Virus record (IMG/VR): IMGVR_UViG_3300032288_001434
Coordinates: 1-39,451 of that record
DNA from: a virus
Reading direction: 5' to 3' (one strand)
Length of the DNA: 39,451 nt
A model generated the notes under the pieces. That model was not told the origin of the DNA and did no database searches. It saw only the letters and a program-made list of their open reading frames with translations. Shown piece by piece: positions 7,446 to 16,341 of the stretch (position 1 is the stretch's first letter; each line of letters starts with the position of its first letter). A program made the translations under genes and the position numbers.

Positions 7446-10303
7446 AAAGTACTATTTCCTGTCCAATTAGTTCCGTCCCACTCGTATGCAACTGTAGTAG
7501 CTAACTGCAAGTAATAATTTGCAGGAGCCAATACATATACTCCACCAATATATTCGTATATACTATTAGTATATACTCCAACAGCTCCATCTATAAAGAA
7601 CTCTGCTATTGGAGACTCGCATATAGTGTCAGCGTCTCCGTATCTAAAGTAAGAACTTACAGGAGGCGCAGCAGTTGTTGTGGTCGTAGTTGTTGTAGTA
7701 GTCGTGCTAGTTGTAGTTGTACTAGTTGTAGTAGTTGTTGTGATACCTGTACAGTCCACACAGTTGTCATACGTAAACAGTACACTAGATACAGCCACCC
7801 CTGGAGATGCTGAGTTAACTATTGTATAACACACATTATTAGCGCACTTAACTACCTCACCTGGAGATAGTGTACTAAACGACTGATGTGAAATCAGTAC
7901 TGTTGCGCCACCAGCACAAGGTGTTGCATCGTAGTATGTTGTAGGAAGTGTTGTAGTTGTAGTAGTTGTAGTAACTCCAGAACAAGCAACAACCATAAGT
8001 ACTTGTCCAGTACTCGCAACCTGCATTACATACGCAGCACCATCAAAGAAGTAGTACCACCCATTGCCTCCATTTAATGGAAAAGTTCCAATAGAGTTTG
8101 TATATACAAAATCATTTACAACTGGATACGGATTAGATCCATTATGATAGTACGTTGAAAGAGGACCAGAAGAGAATGCACAGGCATTATAAGCTGTTAG
8201 CTGTCTATCTGGATCTATGCTGAACGCAGTAAATACTGGAGCAGTAGTTGTTGTGGTAGTTGTGGTAGTTGTTGTAATATTTAAACATGTGGCACAGTCT
8301 CCATACGGACCAACAGTATTATCTATTAAAACATATGGATACGAAGCTGTAGTTGTTGCTGTTATCTCCCAACAGTTTCCATCAGTTGTTTTAACATAGT
8401 CTCCAACAATAAACCCACTAGTTGTAGTGTCAACAAGTGTAGCTATAACTAAACCATCTGGACACAATGTAGCTGTAAACCAGTCACCAGTTGGAAGGGT
8501 AGTAGTTGTTGTTGTAGTTGTAGTTGACGTAGTTGTAGTAGTAGATACTGGACACTCGTTCTTGTCGCATACTGTTCCAGTTTCACATACCTTTATTGAG
8601 TACGTAGAGTGATCAATCTTATACCACTGGCTACCGCCCATAAACTTTGTAGTAGCCTTATAGTCAATATATATATTGTCATTAATATTTGGAACCCTTC
8701 CGTTACCGTCATGATATAATAACGTATATATCGGTGACACAGCACAAGCTGCATCTCCAGTATCCCCAAAGTTTTCTACATCTATAGCGAACGGAGTAAG
8801 TTTTATTCCAGTCTCTACTGTTATATTTATAACCTTTGAATCACCATACCCTAAACAATTTTTAGCCCTTAGTTCAATATTGTAAGAGCATGCCTCCTCT
8901 GGAGTTCCAAATATCTCTCCAGTTGCATAGTTAAATGACAGTCCCTTTGGAAGATAGAAATCTAAGCATGCTTTATTAAAAGTATATGTACCGTTACCAA
9001 GAACAAGAGTAGGTGTAGTGCTAGAGCAGGTTGTTATAATTTCACTGTTTAGTGTTCCAACCGTTATTCTTTTATTATTACCGTAGCAGTCAACAATATC
9101 AAATATAGATCCAGTGTCTCCAGATGTAAATGTACACGAATCACAAGACCCTAACACTCTCCATTCAGTTGGATTGTTACTTGCTTGCATAGGAACATTA
9201 ATAAATCTTCCTTGCGTAATTACAATATCCTCTTGAAATATAAATGGTGGAGCATACTCTAAGCAGTCACATCCTGCAAATGTTTTAATAACTCCGTCTA
9301 ACCCAACAAGTCCGTACAACCCTCCAGAAACTGGAGGTACGGCCATAGACACGTCACTTATAAGATGATACGCATTATTACCGTTATATGGACTAAGTCC
9401 TGTAGAGTCTGTAAATATCTGGTCTCCAGTTACTGGATACATACCTAATCCATTATGATACATAGCAACGTTTGCTGTTTGTGTACAAACATTACTAGGC
9501 TCTCCATCAGTAGTATCTATATAGAACGTCTTAAGGTACGGGTCAATCCTTGATATGTTCCAAGAAGAATTTGTTATAGGAGAGTGTACGTATAGTACAG
9601 ACTCATCATTTGTTGAATCTGATTTAAAGAACTCAATAGATCCAGATCCATTGTTAACAAGTCCGTCATATGGAAATACAAGTTTAATATCAGATGGATC
9701 TATTCCAGCGGATATTAAGTTATTATAATTTGCTAGTGAATTAAGGCCAATATATCCTGTATCTTGAATAATTCTTCCGTTATAGCTAAGTATATACCTA
9801 GATGGTCTTAATACTGTATTATAATTTACTCCAGCTATACCTCTTTCATTTGGTAACTTTATGTCTATATACCTCTCTGTAATTGCGCCAGAATACGAAG
9901 CATATCCAGAACTAAGGCTATCTGTATAGTCCCATATAAGGTACAAGTTTTCGTAGTTATTAGGGTTATTAAACACAAACTTACCCTCATACCTTCCAGC
10001 CACAAGAACCATTGGTATCTCTGTAGCTAGAGATATAATCGTATCCTTCTGAGTTTCGTCATACAATATGTCAGAAACTAGGTAGTAAACCTTATTATTA
10101 AGTGCAGGCTCTAAGTCCTTTATAAATGAAGACTTGTCTACTGGAACGTATACATTTATAGTAGCTCCGTCATAAGGTATATACCCAACGCCACCTTCTC
10201 CAGTAACTTGATTAAATAAAGCAATCTCGTTTGCCTCTATAGATACTCCGTTTATACTAAACTCTAAACTCCCTGTATACTGAAAACTCTGATTTGCATT
10301 CAT
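7436..10303 (-). CDS. Multidomain tail adhesin with four poly-Thr linkers
   Basis: This encodes 955 residues of beta-rich, Cys-containing modules. After an N-terminal region (~1-210) comes a repeated module of about 90 residues seen at ~235-345, ~495-585 and ~690-775 and in a shortened form at ~880-955: an S/T-F-x-I-D start, a Cys, a Y-H-N/D-G-x-G-x-x-P turn, then W/Y-rich strands. A second module with a C..C..CxxC pattern lies at ~600-672 and ~785-853. Residues ~435-492 resemble a putative Ig (He_PIG-like) domain: LPKGLSFNYATGEIFGTP. Tracts of mostly Thr separate modules at ~585-601, ~674-687, ~776-784 and ~855-877. The start codon overlaps the muzzle stop as TAATG. Receptor or glycan binding at the virion surface is inferred; no transmembrane segment is visible. 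Confidence 0.75.
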   Translation of the reverse strand: MNANQSFQYTGSLEFSINGVSIEANEIALFNQVTGEGGVGYIPYDGATINVYVPVDKSSFIKDLEPALNNKVYYLVSDILYDETQKDTIISLATEIPMVLVAGRYEGKFVFNNPNNYENLYLIWDYTDSLSSGYASYSGAITERYIDIKLPNERGIAGVNYNTVLRPSRYILSYNGRIIQDTGYIGLNSLANYNNLISAGIDPSDIKLVFPYDGLVNNGSGSIEFFKSDSTNDESVLYVHSPITNSSWNISRIDPYLKTFYIDTTDGEPSNVCTQTANVAMYHNGLGMYPVTGDQIFTDSTGLSPYNGNNAYHLISDVSMAVPPVSGGLYGLVGLDGVIKTFAGCDCLEYAPPFIFQEDIVITQGRFINVPMQASNNPTEWRVLGSCDSCTFTSGDTGSIFDIVDCYGNNKRITVGTLNSEIITTCSSTTPTLVLGNGTYTFNKACLDFYLPKGLSFNYATGEIFGTPEEACSYNIELRAKNCLGYGDSKVINITVETGIKLTPFAIDVENFGDTGDAACAVSPIYTLLYHDGNGRVPNINDNIYIDYKATTKFMGGSQWYKIDHSTYSIKVCETGTVCDKNECPVSTTTTTSTTTTTTTTTLPTGDWFTATLCPDGLVIATLVDTTTSGFIVGDYVKTTDGNCWEITATTTASYPYVLIDNTVGPYGDCATCLNITTTTTTTTTTTAPVFTAFSIDPDRQLTAYNACAFSSGPLSTYYHNGSNPYPVVNDFVYTNSIGTFPLNGGNGWYYFFDGAAYVMQVASTGQVLMVVACSGVTTTTTTTTLPTTYYDATPCAGGATVLISHQSFSTLSPGEVVKCANNVCYTIVNSASPGVAVSSVLFTYDNCVDCTGITTTTTTSTTTTSTTTTTTTTTTTAAPPVSSYFRYGDADTICESPIAEFFIDGAVGVYTNSIYEYIGGVYVLAPANYYLQLATTVAYEWDGTNWTGNSTLCV

Positions 10304-13300
10304 TATTTATTCAGTTTATTATTTCTTACTACAGTAACCACGTTTAATCCTTTGCTTCTACCCTGTGTTAAGGTAAAGCTTTCAGTCTTTCCACAATAAT
10401 TAACTACTAACATTACACTTCTAACAACGTTTGTTGTGTTTTGAGAAACTTGTCCAGATATAACAGCGTCTCCAGTACCAGATGATATAAATCCACTCAC
10501 CCAGTTAGTCCCGAATCCAAGGTTAGTTACACTTATCGTCCAAGAGATATCTGTACTAATTCTAAAAAACTCTACTAAGTTACCAAAAGTTCCGTTAACA
10601 TTTATAACTATTTCTTTTCTACTTATCGACAATTTACAACCAAGTATATTTATGTTGTTTGATGAAAGTGTATATAGATGATTATGTGGATCATAGCAGC
10701 CTATCTTCTGAGTATCACCGTAGTTCTGCATCATATCAATAAAGTAATCCTTCATTCCATTGGCAGATATCTCTACTATCTGTTCTCCTGTCATTTGAAG
10801 AACAGCACCTCTATTTGAATCTGTAAAGAATATATCTCCACCCCACATTGCAAAAGACTCTGGATTTTTACTTATACCATACTCCCCTGGAAATGCAACC
10901 TGTGTCCCTAATACCTCTGGTATAGAAACGATCTGGCCTCCACCTACAGCATCAGATAAAAGGTTCTTTCCATAAAGAACTGAACTAACCTTGTTCTCTT
11001 GGAATACTACTATATCTGTATCTCTAGCATGAAGCTTTTGAATTGATCCAAACTCTCCATCAAGATATTTGAAGTTTGCTATAGACAGGTTAAACTCATT
11101 TAGTGCGTTTATACCTGTGTTCTCTCCATATATACCGCTATAACATATAGCATTCCTGCTTACCTTCTGCTCATATCCGTCTATAGTTGATGTAACTCTA
11201 GGACTATACTTAAGCGTAGCTGCATTCCAGTCGTCTCTTATTCTATATGTCTCCAACCCATTTGAGTATGACCACGCATTAAAGTCAGAGTTAATAGTAT
11301 ATAGAGGATTATTTATTTTTATAATTGCAACTCCTGTTGTTGTTACTTGATCTTCATCAATCTGGTCATAACTAACTGATCCTGGTGTCACTGGCGCAGC
11401 TCCAGGAAAGTTATAATCAATAATTATATTATATGGATTAATTACCTCAAGTATCTCATATGATCCAGTAAATAATGAACTTGACACATATACAGTCTCT
11501 CCAACAACAAAGGTATGCATCTCGTCTGTTGAAGAAGGAGTCGATCCAGGAATAAGTTGACCCAAGTTTGTTTTACCTGCGTTAGTTCCAGTTGCATATG
11601 TAAAGTCAGCATATCTCCATGTAACTGCATGAAGACCATTCTTTATTTTAAACGTTCTAGATAACTCGTGATATATATCAGTCTCTGATTCCTCTGGAAC
11701 TGTCTCAGTAATGATTTGATTTGTCAAATGCCTAACATATATACTTGCTGACATTCTGTTTGAAATATTATTTAAAGAACTTCCAGATATAATCATATAT
11801 ACTGGATAACTTAAAAAGTTTGCAACGGTTGAATCAAGTTCAATCGTTGAGTAATAAGGAGATGAAGATGATGTTTGAAAATTAGTTCCTCTTCTAAAGG
11901 ACACAGCTTTTGCTCCTAGTTCATTTCCATTAACATCTACATATTTAAAATCAATATAAGCTCCAGATTCAACAAACCACTCCTCTATGTTTTGATATGT
12001 ACTATTACTATAAAATGTTTGTACTATATTACTAGCATTAGGATTTTGATCTTCATTATATCTTATTTCTATAACATCACCTGGATATATTATAGCATCT
12101 AAAGATTCATTTAAAGTAATAGGGCATCTAGGAATAGCATTATTATTAACTCCTTTACCTCCAAAATAATTTAATGTAGATCCATTATTATATATAGATC
12201 TTACACTTGTTTTCCATATGTCACCAACAGATGGTTGAGAGTTCCAAGTAATGTAAAAATTTTGATTTGATGCAGCACCAATGTTTATTGGAAATGGGGT
12301 TCCTAATGATATAGTATAGTTACCATTCCATTGTCCACTAGATGTTATATCTGTAGTCCATCTAAATTCAGTAGCACTTACTACTTGTATAGTTATTCTA
12401 TAATCATTATTTAATTCTATAACATTATTAGGAGGAGTAGATGGATCAGACGGATCTTGAGTTAATGATAATGCATTTGCATTATTTTCTCCATAATATA
12501 TTGGATTTTCTACAAAATTAGTGGGGGCAAATATGGTTACGTATTCTCCTTGCACACCATAACCTTCTCCCCAATAAATCTGAACTCCAGCATTTGAATT
12601 AAGTTCTGTAGGAGAGTCAACCTTTATCTTAAAGTATAATCCTGCCTGTGCTCCAGTAATTCCCTCAAATCCTTCTGGCTGCATATTTAACTCAAGTACC
12701 TTATACCTCTTGTTAGAGTATGTTGGACCAGATGCGTCAGACTTAAATATAACGTACTTACCTACAGGAACTTTATCCCTGTCAGACTCATGTATCAAGA
12801 AGTATCTAAACTGATTCTTAGTATAGAAGTATATAGGAAATAGGTTGTAGTAACTTCCTTTAGACTGCTTTATTACAAGTCTGTAGTTTGTCGCCCATGT
12901 TGGAGGAGTATTGTATATACTAACAACTAAGCTATTTGCCTTGTCAGATTGAGTTGGAGGTATGTATACAGTATTACTATTATTTGAATTTGCAATAGTA
13001 TAATCAGGAGATACAAGAGTTGTGGTAGATCTACCATATTTATCTAAGTATACTAAACCTATCTCGTAATCCCTGTCAGATCTAAATGTTTGTATTGGCT
13101 CTCCAGGATTAGGATTAACTATAGAGTTATATTTAACGCCTAGTCTTACTGGATTAATTATATCATAAAACTGTGTATAGTTTCCATACATAATCCTATT
13201 ACCCACAAACTCTTGAGCCTTTGCAAATAGTGGAACATTATCAAATAATCTTGTTACTTGATCGTATGGTATTATGCTATAAGTCTTGTTGTTACTAAAT

Positions 13301-14217
13301 GTAAATGTTTTAAATACATTATTAGAAATATTTTGAGACTGCTTATCAATTGTTTGTATAACGTACACATTAAGTGCCCTAGTATCAACCATTAATACCT
13401 GTACCTCTTTTACAAATTCATTACCAGAGAATACAGTTATATTAGCCTCGTTATATCTATTTACCATTGACTTATTGTTTCCAATATTATAGTCAAGCAT
13501 ATAGTTCTTAGGTTGGAACGCAACAGATGAGAACGGAGACATTGCGCTGTACTGATTGTCTAAGTATTTATACCTATACGAAAAGTATATAAACTTCTCC
13601 TCAATGTTGTTTGATTGAGTGTTAGTGTTTATGGCTAATTGTATCTTAGGCGAATGTAAAGGTGGAGCCAATATAACGTTTATATCATTATCTATACGTG
13701 GATCGTCTATTGTATATCCACCTATACCATTCGGTCCAGACTTAACTCTAGATATATTTATTCGTCTTGGAGGGTTATAGTTATCTGTCCAATACAAGAA
13801 TCCGTTAATATAGTTAATACCAGTAACAATAAACTCTTGATTAAAGTTTAACTTGCTTGCTGTTGTAGGAGACACCTTCATGCACTGAAGAACTCTTGTG
13901 CTAGACCCATTTGATTGATTATACTCAAATATACCATCAAACTGATCACAAGCAACGAGCCAATAAATCAAGTTATCTCTCTCACTAGCTACAGCCCCAA
14001 TCGTTCTAGCATTAGTTATATTCTGTACACCAGATATTGCAGATATGTCTGCAACATTAGTGTTTCCAAGTTGATTTTTTGCAGCACCAATGTTTCCATT
14101 GTCTGCTGTGTCAACAGTTATGTTTAAAGCATCAATATATACTCCAGTAGGTATTAATCTCTCATCGAGATCTTTATTCATAACCCCTTGGAGGAACGTA
14201 TTGCTAATATCTGGCAT
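10303..14217 (-). CDS. crAss-like muzzle/tail stabilization protein with C-terminal BACON domain
   Basis: This encodes 1304 residues. The N-terminus SNTFLQGVMNKDLDERLIP, followed by an asparagine-rich strand and an LGN motif, is the signature opening of the crAss-like stabilization (muzzle) protein, which caps the tail below the ring stack. The body is a long beta-rich fold. Residues ~1195-1295 look like a BACON domain: a KLSISRKEI strand, SWTISV, an N-and-T-rich turn and a final SFTLTQG strand. BACON domains are linked to carbohydrate/mucin binding in Bacteroidota and their phages. The domain sits where the usual muzzle C-terminal module would follow; that module appears separately at 5756-6508. 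It is 2 bp downstream of a ring-protein gene and its stop overlaps the adhesin start. Confidence 0.8.
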   Translation of the reverse strand: MPDISNTFLQGVMNKDLDERLIPTGVYIDALNITVDTADNGNIGAAKNQLGNTNVADISAISGVQNITNARTIGAVASERDNLIYWLVACDQFDGIFEYNQSNGSSTRVLQCMKVSPTTASKLNFNQEFIVTGINYINGFLYWTDNYNPPRRINISRVKSGPNGIGGYTIDDPRIDNDINVILAPPLHSPKIQLAINTNTQSNNIEEKFIYFSYRYKYLDNQYSAMSPFSSVAFQPKNYMLDYNIGNNKSMVNRYNEANITVFSGNEFVKEVQVLMVDTRALNVYVIQTIDKQSQNISNNVFKTFTFSNNKTYSIIPYDQVTRLFDNVPLFAKAQEFVGNRIMYGNYTQFYDIINPVRLGVKYNSIVNPNPGEPIQTFRSDRDYEIGLVYLDKYGRSTTTLVSPDYTIANSNNSNTVYIPPTQSDKANSLVVSIYNTPPTWATNYRLVIKQSKGSYYNLFPIYFYTKNQFRYFLIHESDRDKVPVGKYVIFKSDASGPTYSNKRYKVLELNMQPEGFEGITGAQAGLYFKIKVDSPTELNSNAGVQIYWGEGYGVQGEYVTIFAPTNFVENPIYYGENNANALSLTQDPSDPSTPPNNVIELNNDYRITIQVVSATEFRWTTDITSSGQWNGNYTISLGTPFPINIGAASNQNFYITWNSQPSVGDIWKTSVRSIYNNGSTLNYFGGKGVNNNAIPRCPITLNESLDAIIYPGDVIEIRYNEDQNPNASNIVQTFYSNSTYQNIEEWFVESGAYIDFKYVDVNGNELGAKAVSFRRGTNFQTSSSSPYYSTIELDSTVANFLSYPVYMIISGSSLNNISNRMSASIYVRHLTNQIITETVPEESETDIYHELSRTFKIKNGLHAVTWRYADFTYATGTNAGKTNLGQLIPGSTPSSTDEMHTFVVGETVYVSSSLFTGSYEILEVINPYNIIIDYNFPGAAPVTPGSVSYDQIDEDQVTTTGVAIIKINNPLYTINSDFNAWSYSNGLETYRIRDDWNAATLKYSPRVTSTIDGYEQKVSRNAICYSGIYGENTGINALNEFNLSIANFKYLDGEFGSIQKLHARDTDIVVFQENKVSSVLYGKNLLSDAVGGGQIVSIPEVLGTQVAFPGEYGISKNPESFAMWGGDIFFTDSNRGAVLQMTGEQIVEISANGMKDYFIDMMQNYGDTQKIGCYDPHNHLYTLSSNNINILGCKLSISRKEIVINVNGTFGNLVEFFRISTDISWTISVTNLGFGTNWVSGFISSGTGDAVISGQVSQNTTNVVRSVMLVVNYCGKTESFTLTQGRSKGLNVVTVVRNNKLNK

Positions 14218-14219
14218 AT

Positions 14220-15122
14220 TTATTTAATTTGTTTTCCTTGACCTCTAAGTGACATAAGAAGTCTAGAAGGATGCATGTTACTTAATCTAAGCTTTGCGTT
14301 TCTTAACTCAGCTTGCTTTTCGCTTCTTGCTAAATTCTTTTCGTATATAGGGACACCATACTTATTATTTAGTAGTGCCCACTTAGTATACCTATATATA
14401 AACTCTTCTGCAAACTTATGAATAGTAACATCTGCATCGTTACCATTCTCCATACCATCAGATATGTACTCAAGTATTACTGTCTGACCAGCTATACCAG
14501 AAGAGAAGTCTATAACACCATTATTAACTCTAAAAGATGGGCCAGCAGAAAGTTCAGATGGATCAACCATAAACTTAGCCCCTACCTCATATCCAAAGTA
14601 CCAGTATCCATCGACACACCACCCGTAGCATCCGCTGTATAGACCTGGGCCTTCATAAAGAGTTTTGTCTAGTCTATCTAAATCTAACTTTGACGTACCT
14701 ATTAACACCTCTCCATTCTGATCGAATAGTATGTTGTTGTTATTGTCCTGTAGATAACCTAGAGCTGTATTAACCTTTCTGTTCTCATACAAAGGTCTAA
14801 GAAATCCATTTTCAAGAACCGATATCCTAACGTAGTTAACGTAGTCAGACGGAAGTATAAACTTCAAGTTATCTCCCACACTCATCTCTATAGACTTTAT
14901 AGACCTAAGCGCATCATAGTTAAGCATCTTGATTGCTTGCTTAATATGAAATATAACTTCGTAACGCTGTACGTTATTAACAGTCTTATCATTACCAACG
15001 TACATAGCCATAAAGTTGTTTACAGCATCCTTTAGAGATATATACTGATACGATCCCCAGTTTTCATCCTGTGGGACTACACCGTTATTTGTGTAGTACT
15101 GATATGGAGTAATATATGGCAT
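14220..15122 (-). CDS. Tail ring protein, crAss-like
   Basis: This encodes 300 residues. It opens with ITPYQYYTNNG, then a helical region (RYEVIFHIKQAIKMLNYDAL), a beta-rich middle with LKFILPSDYVNYVRIS, a Cys-containing insert around residue 165 (GCYGWC), and a helical C-terminus (HKFAEEFIYRYTKWALLNNK) ending in a basic tail. These match what I recall of the ring-forming proteins that stack between portal and muzzle in crAss-like phages. It lies between another ring protein (stop/start overlap at 15122) and the muzzle gene, which fits a portal-ring-ring-muzzle assembly order. Which numbered ring it represents cannot be decided here. Confidence 0.7.
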   Translation of the reverse strand: MPYITPYQYYTNNGVVPQDENWGSYQYISLKDAVNNFMAMYVGNDKTVNNVQRYEVIFHIKQAIKMLNYDALRSIKSIEMSVGDNLKFILPSDYVNYVRISVLENGFLRPLYENRKVNTALGYLQDNNNNILFDQNGEVLIGTSKLDLDRLDKTLYEGPGLYSGCYGWCVDGYWYFGYEVGAKFMVDPSELSAGPSFRVNNGVIDFSSGIAGQTVILEYISDGMENGNDADVTIHKFAEEFIYRYTKWALLNNKYGVPIYEKNLARSEKQAELRNAKLRLSNMHPSRLLMSLRGQGKQIK

Positions 15123-15853
15123 TATTGACCTTTTTCTTGTATATTTTGTAATTCTTCTGTCTTAGCTACCTGCACAACTTCTGTCTCCCTAATCGATACA
15201 CCAGCGTATTGAAGTATCTTTAAAACAAGGTCAGCCTCATAGCTAACTGGCAACTCAAAATCTTGATAAGCAGGAAGAGATGGATTAAATACCGCCTCTC
15301 CACCAGATAAAGATGTATACGTCCAGTTTGGATCCTCTGGGTATCTTATGTACTGAGCTGTTATAAATCCAGTCTGAGATGCTGAATTTAATGTAGTTGG
15401 ATATAACTGTATTCTTGTTGCAGATACAGCATTTGAATCCATTGTATATACTGGATAAGATACTGAAGGTGCTGCGATATTAGACGCAAGTAAGTTATGT
15501 ATCTTACTGTGTGAAACCTTTTCTATCTCTGTTGTATTATTATACAATACCTTATCAAGGTAATAGCATGTATCTGGAATGTCAAACCTCTGTGATATTG
15601 GATTAAATGTTAATACACCATAAGTTGAAAAAGCCTCTATGGCCTCTGTTATTTTTTTAGGAATATCTGTATATCCAGCGTTGTATGATCTAGCATTCTG
15701 TGCGTTTACAGCCATACTGTATCTGCTCATCAAGGCATCAAATATCTCCATCTGAGCTTGTTTAGCGAATAGGTTAAACTCCATCGGAGTAACGTATCCC
15801 CTGTTATCCTTACTAATTATGGATAGTACTGTATTTCTTACGCTATCTATCAT
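15122..15853 (-). CDS. Tail ring protein, crAss-like (proximal)
   Basis: This encodes 243 residues with an N-terminal helical signature (MIDSVRNTVLSIISK, then GYVTPMEFNLFAKQAQMEIF) and near the C-terminus YQDFELPVSYEADLVLKILQ followed by YAGVSIRE. Both are strong family markers I associate with ring/tail-tubular-type proteins of Bacteroidota podoviruses and crAss-like phages. It probably binds the portal or the first ring below it. It is the first gene of a unit: immediately upstream lie an intrinsic terminator (15867-15897) and a TATATTTG element (15858-15865) with exactly four bases between that element and the ATG, so the message may be leaderless. The adjacent ring gene overlaps its stop by one base. 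Confidence 0.75.
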   Translation of the reverse strand: MIDSVRNTVLSIISKDNRGYVTPMEFNLFAKQAQMEIFDALMSRYSMAVNAQNARSYNAGYTDIPKKITEAIEAFSTYGVLTFNPISQRFDIPDTCYYLDKVLYNNTTEIEKVSHSKIHNLLASNIAAPSVSYPVYTMDSNAVSATRIQLYPTTLNSASQTGFITAQYIRYPEDPNWTYTSLSGGEAVFNPSLPAYQDFELPVSYEADLVLKILQYAGVSIRETEVVQVAKTEELQNIQEKGQ

Positions 15854-15857
15854 AGTG

Positions 15858-15865
15858 CAAATATA
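15858..15865 (-). promoter_or_regulatory. TAnnTTTG promoter element, four bases from ATG
   Basis: The minus strand reads TATATTTG, then CACT, then the ATG at 15853. It matches the Bacteroidota -7 element TAnnTTTG. With the usual spacing to the start site, transcription would begin at or within a few bases of the ATG. A clear -33 TTG is not obvious, because the upstream bases are the U-tract of a terminator. Confidence 0.65.
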
Positions 15866-15866
15866 G

Positions 15867-15897
15867 TAAAAAAAAAGAGGTCACAAATTGTGACCCC
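15867..15897 (-). terminator. Intrinsic terminator after the 111-residue gene
   Basis: A near-perfect hairpin GGTCACAA / TTGTGACC (15879-15886 and 15888-15895), followed on the minus strand by nine T residues. It ends the unit containing 15922-16257 and directly abuts the next promoter. Confidence 0.85.
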
Positions 15898-15921
15898 TTC
15901 TCTAATAATAAAAAAATATTA

Positions 15922-16257
15922 TTATGCTGACCACTCTTCCTCGATCTGAGTAATAGCAGTAACAGTGTAAGGTAATCTAGAAGTAATGTCAAGAACTGGT
16001 CTAGTCCAAGATAAAGTTAAAGACTCCTCAATCAAGTTAGCAAATGCTGTCAATTGAGCTTTTGTTTTAGTAGCATCAGATGCAGTTGTAGCAGTTATCT
16101 GAAGACCAATCACCTCAGATGCACCAGTAGCACCATATCCTACAGTATTGTAAAGAACTTGAATGTGAGTGTCAGCACCTACTTCAATGTGTAAAATGTT
16201 TTTAACTGGAATTAAAAACGGAGCATTACTTAAAGTAATTTTTAAAAATTTTTCCAT
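15922..16257 (-). CDS. Small conserved head/neck-region protein, unknown function
   Basis: This encodes 111 residues beginning MEKFLKITLSN at the ATG at 16257. A longer reading from a TTG at 16290 is rejected because it would start inside the TATATTTG promoter. The sequence alternates hydrophobic and polar residues as in a small beta sandwich (LIPVKNILHIEVG, THIQVLYNT, GLQITATT), then a short helix (AQLTAFANLIEESL). It forms its own transcription unit between terminators at 16299-16333 and 15867-15897, suggesting a need for high or separate expression, as for a capsid decoration or neck protein. I do not recognise a named family. Confidence 0.75.
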   Translation of the reverse strand: MEKFLKITLSNAPFLIPVKNILHIEVGADTHIQVLYNTVGYGATGASEVIGLQITATTASDATKTKAQLTAFANLIEESLTLSWTRPVLDITSRLPYTVTAITQIEEEWSA

Positions 16258-16287
16258 TTTGTAAAAAATTAATGGGTTAATAAAGTG

Positions 16288-16295
16288 CAAATATA
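16288..16295 (-). promoter_or_regulatory. TAnnTTTG promoter element for 15922-16257
   Basis: The minus strand reads TATATTTG immediately after the T-tract of the terminator at 16299-16333. About 30 bases separate it from the ATG at 16257, giving a short AT-rich leader. The sequence after it (GCACTT) closely matches the element at 15858. Confidence 0.65.
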
Positions 16296-16298
16296 ATA

Positions 16299-16333
16299 AA
16301 AAATGTCCAGTTTATTTTTACAAAAACTGGACA
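16299..16333 (-). terminator. Intrinsic terminator after the 252-residue gene
   Basis: A perfect 10-bp stem TGTCCAGTTT / AAACTGGACA (16304-16313 and 16324-16333) with a 10-base loop, then a run of T on the minus strand that leads straight into the next promoter. Confidence 0.85.
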
Positions 16334-16341
16334 AATCTATA

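Noticed and set aside
8217-8612. Plus-strand frames with poly-Val runs
   Set aside because: They are antisense readings of the poly-Thr linkers of the adhesin.
16258-16290. TTG-initiated extension of the 111-residue gene
   Set aside because: The extension would begin inside the TATATTTG promoter, so it is probably not transcribed; ATG at 16257 is better.
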